Shown piece by piece: positions 9,165 through 19,059 of a stretch of 64,000 nucleotides of DNA (position 1 is the first letter of the stretch; each line of letters starts with the position of its first letter). The stretch is from positions 1-64,000 of the forward strand of contig JANRKT010000070.1 in the NCBI GenBank assembly GCA_033763355.1, given 5' to 3'. Below the pieces are notes generated by a model. It did no database searches. It saw only the letters and a program-made list of their open reading frames with translations, and was not told where the DNA came from. The stretch is from JANRKT01 sp033763355. Lineage in GTDB: Bacteria > Bacteroidota > Bacteroidia > Chitinophagales > Chitinophagaceae. The position numbers and the translations under genes were made by a program.

Positions 9165-10691
9165 ATGCAGGCAGATAGTATAACCACTATAAACATAAAC
9201 GACCGGTTGCTGTATATTGAAGATTTTGAAGAATTGTTTACAGATGTTCAGTTGCGGCGGTTGCTGGCTGACCAGAAAACATTTACTGACAGCATACCAA
9301 AGTTTTTAACGGATGAGATATTGAACCGGTACAGGAAGGAAAAAGTAAAAGAAGGTTTCAGGCTTGAGAGTTTTTTGAAGTTGAATTTTGAACTGCCAGA
9401 AGAAACGCCGTCGGTTTTCAGAAGTAATACGTCCGATTCTGTAGAGGTGCATATCAACAAACTATGGGATGTGTTAACAATACATCCTGTAAAATCAGGC
9501 GGCACACTGATTCCGCTGCCGCACAGGTTTGTGATACCCGGGGGAAGGTTCAGGGAAGTGTTTTACTGGGACAGTTATTTTACATTATTGGGTTTGCAGG
9601 CAGCAGGCAGGATTGACCTGGTAGAGTGTATGATAAACAATTTTGCTTACCTGCTGGACAGGTTTGGGTTTATACCCAACGGCAACCGTACCTATTTTCT
9701 CAGCCGTTCACAGCCGCCATTTTTTTCAATGATGGTTGAACTGCTGAGTGAAGAAAAAGGAGAAGCTGTTTTTGTAAACTACCTGCATCAAATGGAGAAA
9801 GAATACAGGTTCTGGATGGATGGGGACGGTGAATTATTGGATGGTAACAGGAGTAACAGAAGGGTGGTGTTGATGCCGGAAGGGGAAGTACTTAACCGTT
9901 ATTGGGACAGTTTGAATACACCAAGGCCGGAGGGATATGCCGAAGATGTTGAAACAGCTGAAAAAGCCGGTGGCGGTGATCCTGAAATTTTCAGGCATTT
10001 GCGGGCAGGGGCTGAATCGGGATGGGATTTCAGCAGCAGGTGGTTAAAAGATGGTATGAACCTGCACAGTATTCACACAACCGGTATTGTACCCGTGGAC
10101 TTGAATTGCCTCCTGCTGCACCTGGAAAAATCTTTGGGAAGAACATTTTTACTGATTCATAACAGGGCCATGTCGCAATACTATTATCACAAGGCGGAAC
10201 AAAGAACAGCGGCAATACATAAATACCTGTGGAACGAAGGAATTAAAATGTTTGTTGATTACGACCACCAGAGCAATAAGCCCACCGGGTGTGCAACAGC
10301 GGCTACGGTATATCCACTGGCGCTGAGGATAGCTGCACAGAACCAGGCAGGAGAAGTAGCCAGGCAGATTGACAGCAAATTTCTGCAGCCCGGTGGCTTA
10401 TTAACAACGGAAGTTCACAGCGGCCAGCAATGGGATGCCCCCAACGGATGGGCGCCGCTGCAATGGATGGGGTATAAAGGATTGCTGAATTATGATTACG
10501 GATCATTGGCCAAAAAAATAAAGAATAACTGGATGGGTAATGTTGAAAGGATATTTAAAACAACAGGTAAGCTTACCGAAAAATATGATGTGGTAAACGG
10601 GGCGAAATCAGCAGGGGGAGGGGAGTACCCGAACCAGGATGGGTTTGGATGGACCAATGGCGTATATCTGAAATTAAAAAGCGGGAAATAA
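9165..10691 (+). CDS. treF: Cytoplasmic trehalase, GH37
   Basis: This splits trehalose into two glucose molecules. Both family signatures are present: PGGRFREVFYWDSYF near 127-141 and QWDAPNGWAPLQWM near 423-436. The catalytic Asp block ESGWDFSSRW is near 284-293, and the conserved C-terminal block (EKYDVVNG, then GGGEYPNQDGFGWTNGV) is near 475-500. The length of 508 residues is normal. No signal peptide is visible (MQADSITTININ), so the enzyme acts in the cytoplasm, unlike the periplasmic TreA form. It directly follows the MFS transporter, forming an import-and-hydrolysis pair. Confidence 0.93.
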   Translation: MQADSITTININDRLLYIEDFEELFTDVQLRRLLADQKTFTDSIPKFLTDEILNRYRKEKVKEGFRLESFLKLNFELPEETPSVFRSNTSDSVEVHINKLWDVLTIHPVKSGGTLIPLPHRFVIPGGRFREVFYWDSYFTLLGLQAAGRIDLVECMINNFAYLLDRFGFIPNGNRTYFLSRSQPPFFSMMVELLSEEKGEAVFVNYLHQMEKEYRFWMDGDGELLDGNRSNRRVVLMPEGEVLNRYWDSLNTPRPEGYAEDVETAEKAGGGDPEIFRHLRAGAESGWDFSSRWLKDGMNLHSIHTTGIVPVDLNCLLLHLEKSLGRTFLLIHNRAMSQYYYHKAEQRTAAIHKYLWNEGIKMFVDYDHQSNKPTGCATAATVYPLALRIAAQNQAGEVARQIDSKFLQPGGLLTTEVHSGQQWDAPNGWAPLQWMGYKGLLNYDYGSLAKKIKNNWMGNVERIFKTTGKLTEKYDVVNGAKSAGGGEYPNQDGFGWTNGVYLKLKSGK

Positions 10692-10767
10692 AAAGTATGT
10701 GAAATGAGATATAACAATTACAATTCATCAAAAAAGTTTCCCACCGGAAACAGTTTCGCAAAGGGTT

Positions 10768-10783
10768 TCGCAAACGGTTGCGG
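10768..10783. promoter_or_regulatory. Candidate LacI/PurR-type operator
   Basis: TCGCAAACGGTTGCGG has CGCAA and TTGCG arms around ACGG and closely follows the PurR/LacI consensus (ACGCAAACGTTTGCGT). The decamer GTTTCGCAAA occurs just before it at 10753-10762 and again at 10765-10774. It lies about 340 bases upstream of susC and downstream of trehalase. Binding by the LacI protein at 5812-6807 is inferred. Confidence 0.5.
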
Positions 10784-10872
10784 TAAAAGGCTCACCTGCA
10801 GTGGCGCACCACCCTGAAAGAGGGTATAAATTGTAACGGAAACACAGTTAAAAGGGTTAAAAGAGAGTTTTC

Positions 10873-10974
10873 TCAGCCGGTTTGCTGAAGGGCATGCGGG
10901 TATAAAGGGTGTAAAATTTAAACGAAGCATGCTTTTGTAAAATTTAATATGCTGTATTGCAGCAAACCGGCTGA
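10873..10974. repeat. 15-bp perfect inverted repeat in the susC upstream region
   Basis: TCAGCCGGTTTGCTG at 10873-10887 is exactly complementary to 10960-10974, with 72 bases between. The whole 432-base stretch between trehalase and susC has no convincing gene; it holds this repeat, the operator-like site and several short direct repeats (for example TGTAAAATTTA near 10911 and 10936). Confidence 0.7.
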
Positions 10975-11030
10975 AAAATTTGCCCCTTATATAGTGTAAC
11001 CGGAAACGGGGTTAAATAAAAATTAATTTT

Positions 11031-11059
11031 TTTGGTTTCCGGAAAACGTTATAAAATTG
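11031..11059 (+). promoter_or_regulatory. Candidate susC promoter
   Basis: TTTG at 11031 and TAAAATTG at 11052 are 17 bases apart; the -7 box differs from TAnnTTTG at one base. A CG-centred motif GGAAAACGTTATAA lies between the boxes, where a LacI-type repressor would block transcription. Confidence 0.4.
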
Positions 11060-11123
11060 TGTACTAATTACACGTTCGCTGCTGCTTATTAATAAAATTT
11101 GAATCAACCAAACACTTGCTATT

Positions 11124-14090
11124 ATGACCCTCAAACGATTATTCGCCGTAATGGCATTGCCTGTGCTTGTATTATTCTTCTCACAGGCAGCTTACGCACA
11201 AGACAAAACAGTTACAGGAAAAGTAACCGACAGTAAGGATGGTTCGGGAGTTCCCGGGGTATCCGTTACTGCAAAAGGCTCAAGGACCGGTACACAAACT
11301 GGCGCCGACGGTTCATTCAGGATTACAGTAGCTTCCTCAGTTAACACACTGGTATTTTCCGCCATTGGGTTTACCACCCAGGAAGTGTCTATAACGGGAA
11401 GTGAAGTTAATGTTTCCCTTGTAGCCGCTACCTCAGGGCTCAGTGAAGTGGTAGTGGTAGGTTATGGCACTGCCCGTAAAAAGGACCTTACCGGATCAGT
11501 TGCTTCTGTAAAAGCGAAAGATTTTAACCAAGGGGTTTTTACAGCGCCAGACCAGTTAATCCAGGGTAAGGTAGCTGGTGTGCAAATCATCAGTAATACC
11601 GGTGCACCCGGAGGAGCTTCAACTATACGGATAAGGGGTATATCTTCTATCCGTTCAGGTAACCAACCATTGTTTGTTGTGGATGGAGTTCCTCTTTCAG
11701 GAGGCTCTGCTGCACCTGGTCTGGGAACATCTATAGGAGATGCACCCGGAGATAACCCGCTCAACTTTATTAATCCAAATGATATTGCGTCAATTGATGT
11801 GCAAAAGGACGCTTCTGCAACAGCAATTTATGGTTCCAGGGGTGCGAATGGCGTTATTATTATTACAACTAAAAGGGGACAAACCGGTGCACCTAAAGTT
11901 GAGTTCAGCACATCTGTTGGTGTAAACAACCTTTTGAGGAGATTAGACGTACTAACGGGAGATGAGTACAGGAAAGCGCTTCAGGATTATAGTCAGACAG
12001 GTGGAAATTTTGGAACAAGCGTAGATGCACTTGATGCAGTTTTAAGAACTTCCTACAACCAGAATTACAATATGGCAATAACTGGAGGTAACGATAATGG
12101 CAGGTACAGGATTTCCACCGGATACCTGAACCAGGAAGGTATTGTTAAAGAATCAGGGTTTAAAAAGTATTCTGCTTCATTAACAAGTTCATTTAAGTTT
12201 CTTGAAAGTAAAAGATTGGGAGTAGATTTTAATGTGCTCACAACTCATACAGCTACAGAATCCGCTCCAATTTCAAATAATGCAGGCTTTCAGGGTAGTT
12301 TGATTGGTGCTGCTTTGCAGTATAACCCAACAGCGTCATTGAACTGGACAACCGCCCAACCTATTAATCCTGCATTAGGCGCTACTACAATCAACCCGCT
12401 TGCATTGTTGGCAGCATATGATGATATCGGTAACCTCACTACTGTTTTGGCAAGTATTGCACCCAGTTTTAAAATCACAAATGATCTCACATACCGCATG
12501 CTCTACAGCGTCAATTACAAGAGAGGTGAAAGACGTGCCGAAATCCGTAACTGGATAAATTATCAGGGTGTTGAAGGCAGGGGTGTAGCAGCCATATCTA
12601 ATAACCGCTCAGTTGACCAACAGGTTACCCACACTTTAAATTATATTAAAGCAATAAGCTCATCTTTCAGATTGGATGCTTTGGTGGGTTATGAATACCT
12701 GAAATACGATTTCAAAGGATCTGGAGTCAGAGGCACTAGGTTTGTAGATTATCCCGGGATAAAATACACCGATTACTTGCAGAATGTGCCTGCGGCAGAC
12801 AGGGAAATCTTTTCATTTGCAGATCCTCTTGCTGAATTACAATCTTATTTTGCCAGGGCAACTGTTAACTTCAGGGATAAAATAAACTTTACAGTAACCG
12901 TACGCCGCGATGGTTCAAGCAAGTTTGGTGTTAATAATAGATACGGAACATTCCCTTCAGCAGCTGCATCATGGAATATTAATGATGAAGAATTCCTGAA
13001 AAACAGCAGGTTTATCAATACACTTAAATTAAGGGTAAGCTGGGGCCGGACAGGTAACCAGGAATTTCCTACAGGTGCATCAAAACGAGTTGTAAGTATT
13101 GGTCAGGGTGTGAACCAATCAACAGTTAACTACCCCAATCCCGATGTAAAATGGGAAACCAATACACTTACCAACGCCGGTTTGGATTTTGCAATACTGG
13201 ACAGCAGGATAACAGGTAGCCTGGATTATTACACAAGGAAAACTACCGATGCGCTCTTTCAAAGGAACGTAACAGCCCCCGGACCCTCAGATGGCCGGTA
13301 TTGGACAAATCTTCCCGGTTCAATTAATAACTCAGGTTTTGAAATTGCATTAAATGGTGCAATAATAAGGGGAAGAGATTTAAACTGGAATATGGGTGTA
13401 AACTTATCATTCCAGAAGAATGAACTGAAAGACTTTGTAGGAACTTATGAAACCGGCACTTTAAACGGGCAGGGAAGTTCAGGTGCAACAGTTCAGCGTC
13501 TGGCGAGTGGTTACCCCCTTAATGTATATTATCTCAGGAAGTTTGAAGGGTTAGATAAAGCAACTGGTCAGAGTATTTATACAGACGATGGCAATACCTT
13601 GTTTTATTTCGGGTCGCCCAATCCCAAAACAGTAGTTGGTTTTACAACAGATTTAACCTATAAAAAGTGGTCTCTTGTGGTTAACATGAATGGAGCATAT
13701 GGCCATTACCTGTACAACGAAACAAACATGAACGTGGTTCCGATTGGTAACCTGGGTACGAGGAATATTTCTAAATCCCTTCTTGGCGGTGGGGTAAAAG
13801 AAGCGCTTTCCAACCCGATAGCACCTTCTTCCCGCTTCCTTGAAAAAGGTGATTATATAAAACTGGCCAATGCTACCATCAGTTACAGGTTGGGAGATGT
13901 GGCCAAAACATTTAAAGGAGCCGTTGTTTCTCTTACTGGTCAAAACCTCTTTGTGTTAACTGACTTTACAGGGTTTGATCCTGAAGTAAACGTAGATAAA
14001 AACGTAAATGGTGTACCGTCTTTGGGTATTGAATATATTCCTTACCCCAGGGCCAGAACAATTCAGTTGTCTTTAACGTTTAGTTTATAA
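11124..14090 (+). CDS. SusC/RagA-family TonB-linked outer-membrane protein
   Basis: This 988-residue TonB-dependent transporter forms the barrel of a glycan importer. In order: a signal peptide ending near AYAQ (26), a carboxypeptidase-regulatory-like domain (about 28-105), the SusC plug start with EVVVVGYGTARKKDLTGSV near 109, the plug domain with the DASATAIYGSRGANGVIIITT block near 230-250, then the 22-strand barrel ending in a terminal aromatic-type strand (IQLSLTFSL). It lacks the N-terminal STN domain, so it does not look like a direct anti-sigma signalling receptor. The partner SusD starts 19 bases downstream. The substrate is not readable; trehalase upstream suggests an alpha-glucoside. 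Confidence 0.93.
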   Translation: MTLKRLFAVMALPVLVLFFSQAAYAQDKTVTGKVTDSKDGSGVPGVSVTAKGSRTGTQTGADGSFRITVASSVNTLVFSAIGFTTQEVSITGSEVNVSLVAATSGLSEVVVVGYGTARKKDLTGSVASVKAKDFNQGVFTAPDQLIQGKVAGVQIISNTGAPGGASTIRIRGISSIRSGNQPLFVVDGVPLSGGSAAPGLGTSIGDAPGDNPLNFINPNDIASIDVQKDASATAIYGSRGANGVIIITTKRGQTGAPKVEFSTSVGVNNLLRRLDVLTGDEYRKALQDYSQTGGNFGTSVDALDAVLRTSYNQNYNMAITGGNDNGRYRISTGYLNQEGIVKESGFKKYSASLTSSFKFLESKRLGVDFNVLTTHTATESAPISNNAGFQGSLIGAALQYNPTASLNWTTAQPINPALGATTINPLALLAAYDDIGNLTTVLASIAPSFKITNDLTYRMLYSVNYKRGERRAEIRNWINYQGVEGRGVAAISNNRSVDQQVTHTLNYIKAISSSFRLDALVGYEYLKYDFKGSGVRGTRFVDYPGIKYTDYLQNVPAADREIFSFADPLAELQSYFARATVNFRDKINFTVTVRRDGSSKFGVNNRYGTFPSAAASWNINDEEFLKNSRFINTLKLRVSWGRTGNQEFPTGASKRVVSIGQGVNQSTVNYPNPDVKWETNTLTNAGLDFAILDSRITGSLDYYTRKTTDALFQRNVTAPGPSDGRYWTNLPGSINNSGFEIALNGAIIRGRDLNWNMGVNLSFQKNELKDFVGTYETGTLNGQGSSGATVQRLASGYPLNVYYLRKFEGLDKATGQSIYTDDGNTLFYFGSPNPKTVVGFTTDLTYKKWSLVVNMNGAYGHYLYNETNMNVVPIGNLGTRNISKSLLGGGVKEALSNPIAPSSRFLEKGDYIKLANATISYRLGDVAKTFKGAVVSLTGQNLFVLTDFTGFDPEVNVDKNVNGVPSLGIEYIPYPRARTIQLSLTFSL

Positions 14091-14109
14091 TTCATAAAAA
14101 CTTCGCTAT

Positions 14110-15630
14110 ATGAAACTTGTGAAAATTATTGTAGTCTTCATTTTTGGTACTTTGCTGTTTGCCTGTACCAAACTGGATGAAAAACTCAGGGCATCTCTTG
14201 AGGTAGCCAGCAGCAGCGTAACGGCTGCGGGCCTTCTTCAAAGCGCTTATGAATCCATGAACGTTCCTTTTATTGATCAATCCCGTTTCTGGGCTGCCCA
14301 GGTTCATACTACTGATGAAGGTATTGGACCCACAAGGGGACCAGACTGGGATGATAACGGAGTATGGAGGGTTTTACATGCACATACCTGGAATGCAGAC
14401 CATGGTTTCCTGAGAGATACTTACAGGGAATTATTGCAGGTACAGTTTGCTGCAACAAGTGTGTTGGATAAAAGTCCCACCCCTCAGCAGGCTGCTGAAG
14501 CCCGTTTCATCAGAGCATTATCCATATTTGCTGTGTTGGATGGCTGGAATCAGGTTCCTTATAGAGCTGATCTTACCGACTTGACTAAACTACCCGAAAC
14601 ATTGAAGGGTACTGCTGCTGCAGATTTTATCATCAGTGAACTAAACGCCATCCTCACTAATCTTCCTGACGGGCCTTCAATTAAAGCGAATAAAGATGCC
14701 GCCAGGGTATTATTGATGAAAACGCTTCTCAACAAAGGAGTATATGCCAACAGGCAATCACCAACATTTGCTGCTGCAGATATGGCACAGGTTGTTACCC
14801 TTGCCGACCAGATCATCAACAGTGGTAAATACAGTTTTACTGCAAACTTCTTTGATACATTTGCACCAGATAATTACAGCAATGCTTCAAAAGACAATGA
14901 ATTGATTTTTGCACTTGAGGCTACGAATGGTGTAAGGGGCTGCTGTAACCTGAACCACTGGTATTGTACACTTCACTACAACCAGAAGCCAAGCGGCTGG
15001 AACGGATTTACCACGCTTTCTGACTTTTATGATAAGTATGAAGCCACTGACAAGCGCAGGGATGATGCTTATCCCGGAGTTACCAACGTCTCCGGTTTGA
15101 GAGTAGGTTTACTTGTTGGCCAGCAATTTGATCAAAATGGTGTTGCGTTGAAAGACAGAAAAGGGAACAACCTTTCCTTTACAAGAGCGGTTAAATTAAA
15201 AGAAACAGGAAACGACCTCGAAATTACCGGTATCCGTGTAATTAAATACCCCCCTGATTATGCAAAAGAATTTCCATCAGAAAATGAGTATGTTATTTTC
15301 AGGTATGCTGACGTGCTGCTGATGAAAGCCGAAGCACTCTTGCGCAGCGGTAATGCTGCAGGGGCGCTGGCTATTGTAAATACAGTCCGCACTCATCCCT
15401 CACGTGGGGTAGCTGCGTTAACCAGTTTAAGCCTGGATCAGTTGCTTGATGAAAGAGGAAGGGAATTTGCATGGGAAGGCTGGAGAAGGAACGACCTGAT
15501 TCGTTTTGGTAAGTTTTTAAATGCATGGCAGGAAAAAGCAGCGTCAGGCCCCGAAAGGTTACTTTTCGCAATTCCCAATGAACAGCTGTCTGTTAATCCC
15601 AATCTTGAACAAAACCCCGGATATAACTAA
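14110..15630 (+). CDS. SusD/RagB-family nutrient-binding outer-membrane lipoprotein
   Basis: The 506-residue lipoprotein has a signal peptide with lipobox LLFAC (Cys near 19). TPR-like helices of the SusD fold carry an N-terminal SusD-like part (about 25-200) and the C-terminal RagB/SusD part, including FRYADVLLMKAEALLRSG near 396-413 and the conserved end pattern ERGREFAWEGWRRNDLIRFG. It caps the SusC barrel and captures substrate on the cell surface. Being directly after susC, it forms the standard pair. A strong terminator follows, so the two large FG-GAP genes are likely expressed at a lower level by readthrough or from their own promoter. Confidence 0.93.
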   Translation: MKLVKIIVVFIFGTLLFACTKLDEKLRASLEVASSSVTAAGLLQSAYESMNVPFIDQSRFWAAQVHTTDEGIGPTRGPDWDDNGVWRVLHAHTWNADHGFLRDTYRELLQVQFAATSVLDKSPTPQQAAEARFIRALSIFAVLDGWNQVPYRADLTDLTKLPETLKGTAAADFIISELNAILTNLPDGPSIKANKDAARVLLMKTLLNKGVYANRQSPTFAAADMAQVVTLADQIINSGKYSFTANFFDTFAPDNYSNASKDNELIFALEATNGVRGCCNLNHWYCTLHYNQKPSGWNGFTTLSDFYDKYEATDKRRDDAYPGVTNVSGLRVGLLVGQQFDQNGVALKDRKGNNLSFTRAVKLKETGNDLEITGIRVIKYPPDYAKEFPSENEYVIFRYADVLLMKAEALLRSGNAAGALAIVNTVRTHPSRGVAALTSLSLDQLLDERGREFAWEGWRRNDLIRFGKFLNAWQEKAASGPERLLFAIPNEQLSVNPNLEQNPGYN

Positions 15631-15650
15631 TCGTTACAGGTAAATAATAT

Positions 15651-15682
15651 AAAAGGGTCATAATTTTATGACCCTTTTGTTT
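15651..15682 (+). terminator. Rho-independent terminator after susD
   Basis: AAAAGGGTCATAA (15651-15663) is a perfect inverted repeat with 15666-15678, followed by GTTTT. The hairpin ends only 13 bases before the next start codon. Confidence 0.8.
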
Positions 15683-15691
15683 TAAAAGAAT

Positions 15692-18600
15692 ATGAGGATA
15701 CAATTTTCGTTAATAAGTTTTTTTGCCATTGCTGTTGTTTCTGTTTCATGTAACCAAAATAATGTTTCAGACAAACAAGGCGATGTACCTGTCTTATTCA
15801 AGCTCATGAATAACACCGGCATCAGTTTCTCCAATGACATACAAAACACAAAAGACTTCAACATTTTCAGCTACCGTAATTTTTATAATGGCGGGGGTGT
15901 TGCTATAGGGGATATTAATAATGATGGCCTTGCCGATGTGTTCTTTACCGCCAACATGGGCAGCAATAAATTGTACCTGAACAAAGGAAATTTTCAATTT
16001 GAGGATATTACTGATAAAGCCGGTGTTTCACAAACCGACAGGTGGAATACCGGTGTTGTGATGGTGGACATTAACAACGACGGCTGGCTGGATATTTATG
16101 TTTGTAATGCAGGGATTAATAAATGGAGGCAGAAACAAGGCAATGCACTGTTCATTAACAACCGTGATTTGACATTTACTGATAAAGCAAAAGAATATGG
16201 GTTAGACAACAATGGTTATACCACCCATGCTGCTTTTTTTGATTATGACCTTGATGGCGACCTGGATTGCTATATACTCAACAACAGTTTTATCCCGGTT
16301 AATACTTTAAATTATTCAAATAAAAGGGAACTGAGGGCAAAAGACTGGCCTATAGAAGATTTTTTAAAAGGAGGAGGTTCTTACCTGATGAGAAATGACA
16401 ATGGGAAATTTACTGATGTAAGTGAACAGGCGGGCATTTACGGGAGCCTCATCAGTTTTGGCTTAGGCGTTACGGTGGGAGATGTAAACGGCGACCATTA
16501 TCCTGATATCTATGTCTCCAATGATTTTTTTGAAAGAGATTACCTGTACATTAACCAGCAAAACGGAATATTTAAAGAGGAACTGGAAAAATGGACACAG
16601 CACATCAGCATGTCGTCAATGGGTGCTGACCTTTCTGACGTTAACAATGACGGCTATCCTGATTTGTTTGTAACAGATATGCTGCCGGATGATGATTACC
16701 GGTTAAAAACAACATCATCCTTCGAAGACATTAATGTTTTCAGGTTAAAAGAAAAACAAGGTTTCTATCACCAGTACATGCAGAATACACTCCAGGTAAA
16801 CAATAAAAACGGCAGGTTCGTTGAAACCGGTTTTTACAGTGGTGTGGCAGCATCTGACTGGAGCTGGGGCGGGCTTATATTTGATGCAGATAACGATGGG
16901 TTCTCCGACATTTATGTATGCAATGGCATTTACCATGATGTAACCGACCAGGATTTTATTGACTTTTTTGCAAATGAAGTAATACAAAGAATGGTGATGA
17001 CAGGTGAAAAAGAGCAGGTAAATGAAATTATAGGCAAAATGCCATCCAGCCCTGTTCCCAATAAAATGTTCAGGAACCTTGGCAATTTAAAATTTACTGA
17101 TAACGGTGAGGCATGGGGCCTTTCTCAGCCTTCATTTTCAAACGGCGCTGCCTATGGCGACCTGGATAATGACGGTGACCTTGACCTTGTAGTGAATAAT
17201 GTAAATGCAGATGCATTTGTTTATAAAAACAACAGCCGTGAAATAAATGAGAATAATTATATCGGCATACAGTTGAAAGGAAGCGGGCAAAATACATTTG
17301 CCGCCGGAAGCACAGTAAAAATATACCAGGGCAGCCAGGTCATCAGCCGTGAAGTAATCCCGGCAAGGGGGTTTCAGTCATCAGTTGATTATAAAGTGAT
17401 AGCAGGATTGGGCAGTGGCGCTGCTGATTCAATAGCGATTATCTGGCCGGACAGGTCTTATACAATAATCAATAAACCTGAAATAAATAAAGTACATGTT
17501 ATTAAACAGGATGAAGCAAAAAAAGTACCCATGGTTTTATCAGCCAAAACCCCGGTTGCAATTTTACAAAATATAAAAGCGGTATTTGAAAAACACCATG
17601 AGGATGATTTTATAGATTACAACGGTGAAAGAAATATTCCGATGATGGTTTCGAAGGAAGGGCCCAAAGCAGCTTATGCTGATGTGAACGGGGATAAGCT
17701 CATTGACATTTATATCGGTGGGGCTGCAAACCAGGCAGGGCAGTTGTACCTGCAGACCAATACGGGATTTGTAAAAAAGAAATCTGGGGAATTTGAGAGG
17801 GATTCTGTTTTTGAAGATGTAGCGACATTGTTTTTTGATTGCGATAAAGACGGTGACCCCGATTTGTACATTGGCGCAGGCGGAAACAACCACCCCCCCA
17901 ATACCCGTGAACTGCAGCACAGATTATATAAAAATGACGGAAAAGGAAATTTTACGTTAACGCCAGATGCGTTTCCTGCCAACAGCATGAATATTTCTGT
18001 TGCTGTTGCGTATGACTTTGATAAAGATGGCGACGAAGACATTTTTGTTGGCGGCAGAAGCACACCGTATAATTATGGGTTGAACACCGTAAGCTATCTT
18101 TTCGTTAATGATGGCAAAGGTAAGTTCACGGATATAGCCAAAACTGTAAACCCTGATATTTCAGGTATCGGGTTGGTTACCGGTGCTGTATGGGCAAACG
18201 TAACTGGTGATACGCAGAAAGAATTGATCATAACAGGGGAATGGATGTATCCCCGCATTTTTACCTATACTAATAACCGGTTTGAAGAAATAAAAACCAA
18301 TCTTGCCGGAATGTATGGCTGGTGGCAGACAGTTACTGCTGGTGATGTGGATGCTGATGGCGACCAGGATATTATTTTGGGGAATATCGGCGAGAATTTT
18401 TACCTGCAGCCTGATTCTGCAAAGCCGGTTAAAATGTATATTAATGATTTTGACAGGAACGGGAATATTGAAAAAATTATTACCCGGACTGTTAACGGTA
18501 AAGATGTTCCCGTATTCCTTAAACGTGACCTTACTGACCAGGTGGTTTCACTGAAGAAACAAAACCTTCGCTATACCGAATTTGCCAGGAAATCAGTGCA

Positions 18601-19039
18601 GGAGTTGTTTACAGAAGAGGCGATGAAGAACAGTAACATCAAAGTTTTTAATTACAGCAGCACATGTATTGCATACAATGAGGGCAACGGAAGGTTCACC
18701 ATTCGCAAGCTCCCGGCAGAAGTTCAGTATTCATCTGTAAATGCAATACTTTGCAAAGACTTGAATGGCGATAATAAAATTGACCTTGTTCTCGGTGGAA
18801 ATAAATTTGGCTTCCTGCCCCAGTTTTCCCGGCTGGATGCCAGTTTCGGCCATGTATTAATAAATGACGGGAAAGGAAATTTTATTTGTATGCCTGCTGC
18901 ATCTTCGGGCCTTGAAATACGCGGTGAGATAAAAGACATCATTGAGTTGCCGGGGCGAAAAACCAATCATCTTCTTTTTTTGGTGAACAACGATTACCCG
19001 CAATTATACCGATTGAACAATACGAAAGCTGTAAAATAA
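15692..19039 (+). CDS. FG-GAP/VCBS repeat lipoprotein with ASPIC/UnbV-like domain
   Basis: The 1115-residue protein begins with a lipoprotein signal peptide (SLISFFAIAVVSVSC, Cys near 20). Along its length I count about twelve calcium-binding-type FG-GAP/VCBS loops of the form DxNxDGxxDxxV, from about residue 73 (DINNDGLADVFF) to about 1023 (DLNGDNKIDLVL); these normally build beta-propellers. Between the two propeller sets, near 525-605, lies an ASPIC/UnbV-type domain (REVIPARGFQSSVDYKV and IIWPDRSYTI). Proteins of this kind often follow SusCD pairs in Bacteroidota and are thought to be surface-exposed, but their role is unproven. It is a tandem paralogue of the next gene, 20 bases away. Confidence 0.85.
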   Translation: MRIQFSLISFFAIAVVSVSCNQNNVSDKQGDVPVLFKLMNNTGISFSNDIQNTKDFNIFSYRNFYNGGGVAIGDINNDGLADVFFTANMGSNKLYLNKGNFQFEDITDKAGVSQTDRWNTGVVMVDINNDGWLDIYVCNAGINKWRQKQGNALFINNRDLTFTDKAKEYGLDNNGYTTHAAFFDYDLDGDLDCYILNNSFIPVNTLNYSNKRELRAKDWPIEDFLKGGGSYLMRNDNGKFTDVSEQAGIYGSLISFGLGVTVGDVNGDHYPDIYVSNDFFERDYLYINQQNGIFKEELEKWTQHISMSSMGADLSDVNNDGYPDLFVTDMLPDDDYRLKTTSSFEDINVFRLKEKQGFYHQYMQNTLQVNNKNGRFVETGFYSGVAASDWSWGGLIFDADNDGFSDIYVCNGIYHDVTDQDFIDFFANEVIQRMVMTGEKEQVNEIIGKMPSSPVPNKMFRNLGNLKFTDNGEAWGLSQPSFSNGAAYGDLDNDGDLDLVVNNVNADAFVYKNNSREINENNYIGIQLKGSGQNTFAAGSTVKIYQGSQVISREVIPARGFQSSVDYKVIAGLGSGAADSIAIIWPDRSYTIINKPEINKVHVIKQDEAKKVPMVLSAKTPVAILQNIKAVFEKHHEDDFIDYNGERNIPMMVSKEGPKAAYADVNGDKLIDIYIGGAANQAGQLYLQTNTGFVKKKSGEFERDSVFEDVATLFFDCDKDGDPDLYIGAGGNNHPPNTRELQHRLYKNDGKGNFTLTPDAFPANSMNISVAVAYDFDKDGDEDIFVGGRSTPYNYGLNTVSYLFVNDGKGKFTDIAKTVNPDISGIGLVTGAVWANVTGDTQKELIITGEWMYPRIFTYTNNRFEEIKTNLAGMYGWWQTVTAGDVDADGDQDIILGNIGENFYLQPDSAKPVKMYINDFDRNGNIEKIITRTVNGKDVPVFLKRDLTDQVVSLKKQNLRYTEFARKSVQELFTEEAMKNSNIKVFNYSSTCIAYNEGNGRFTIRKLPAEVQYSSVNAILCKDLNGDNKIDLVLGGNKFGFLPQFSRLDASFGHVLINDGKGNFICMPAASSGLEIRGEIKDIIELPGRKTNHLLFLVNNDYPQLYRLNNTKAVK

Positions 19040-19059
19040 GTTCAACAGCCATTCAACAG

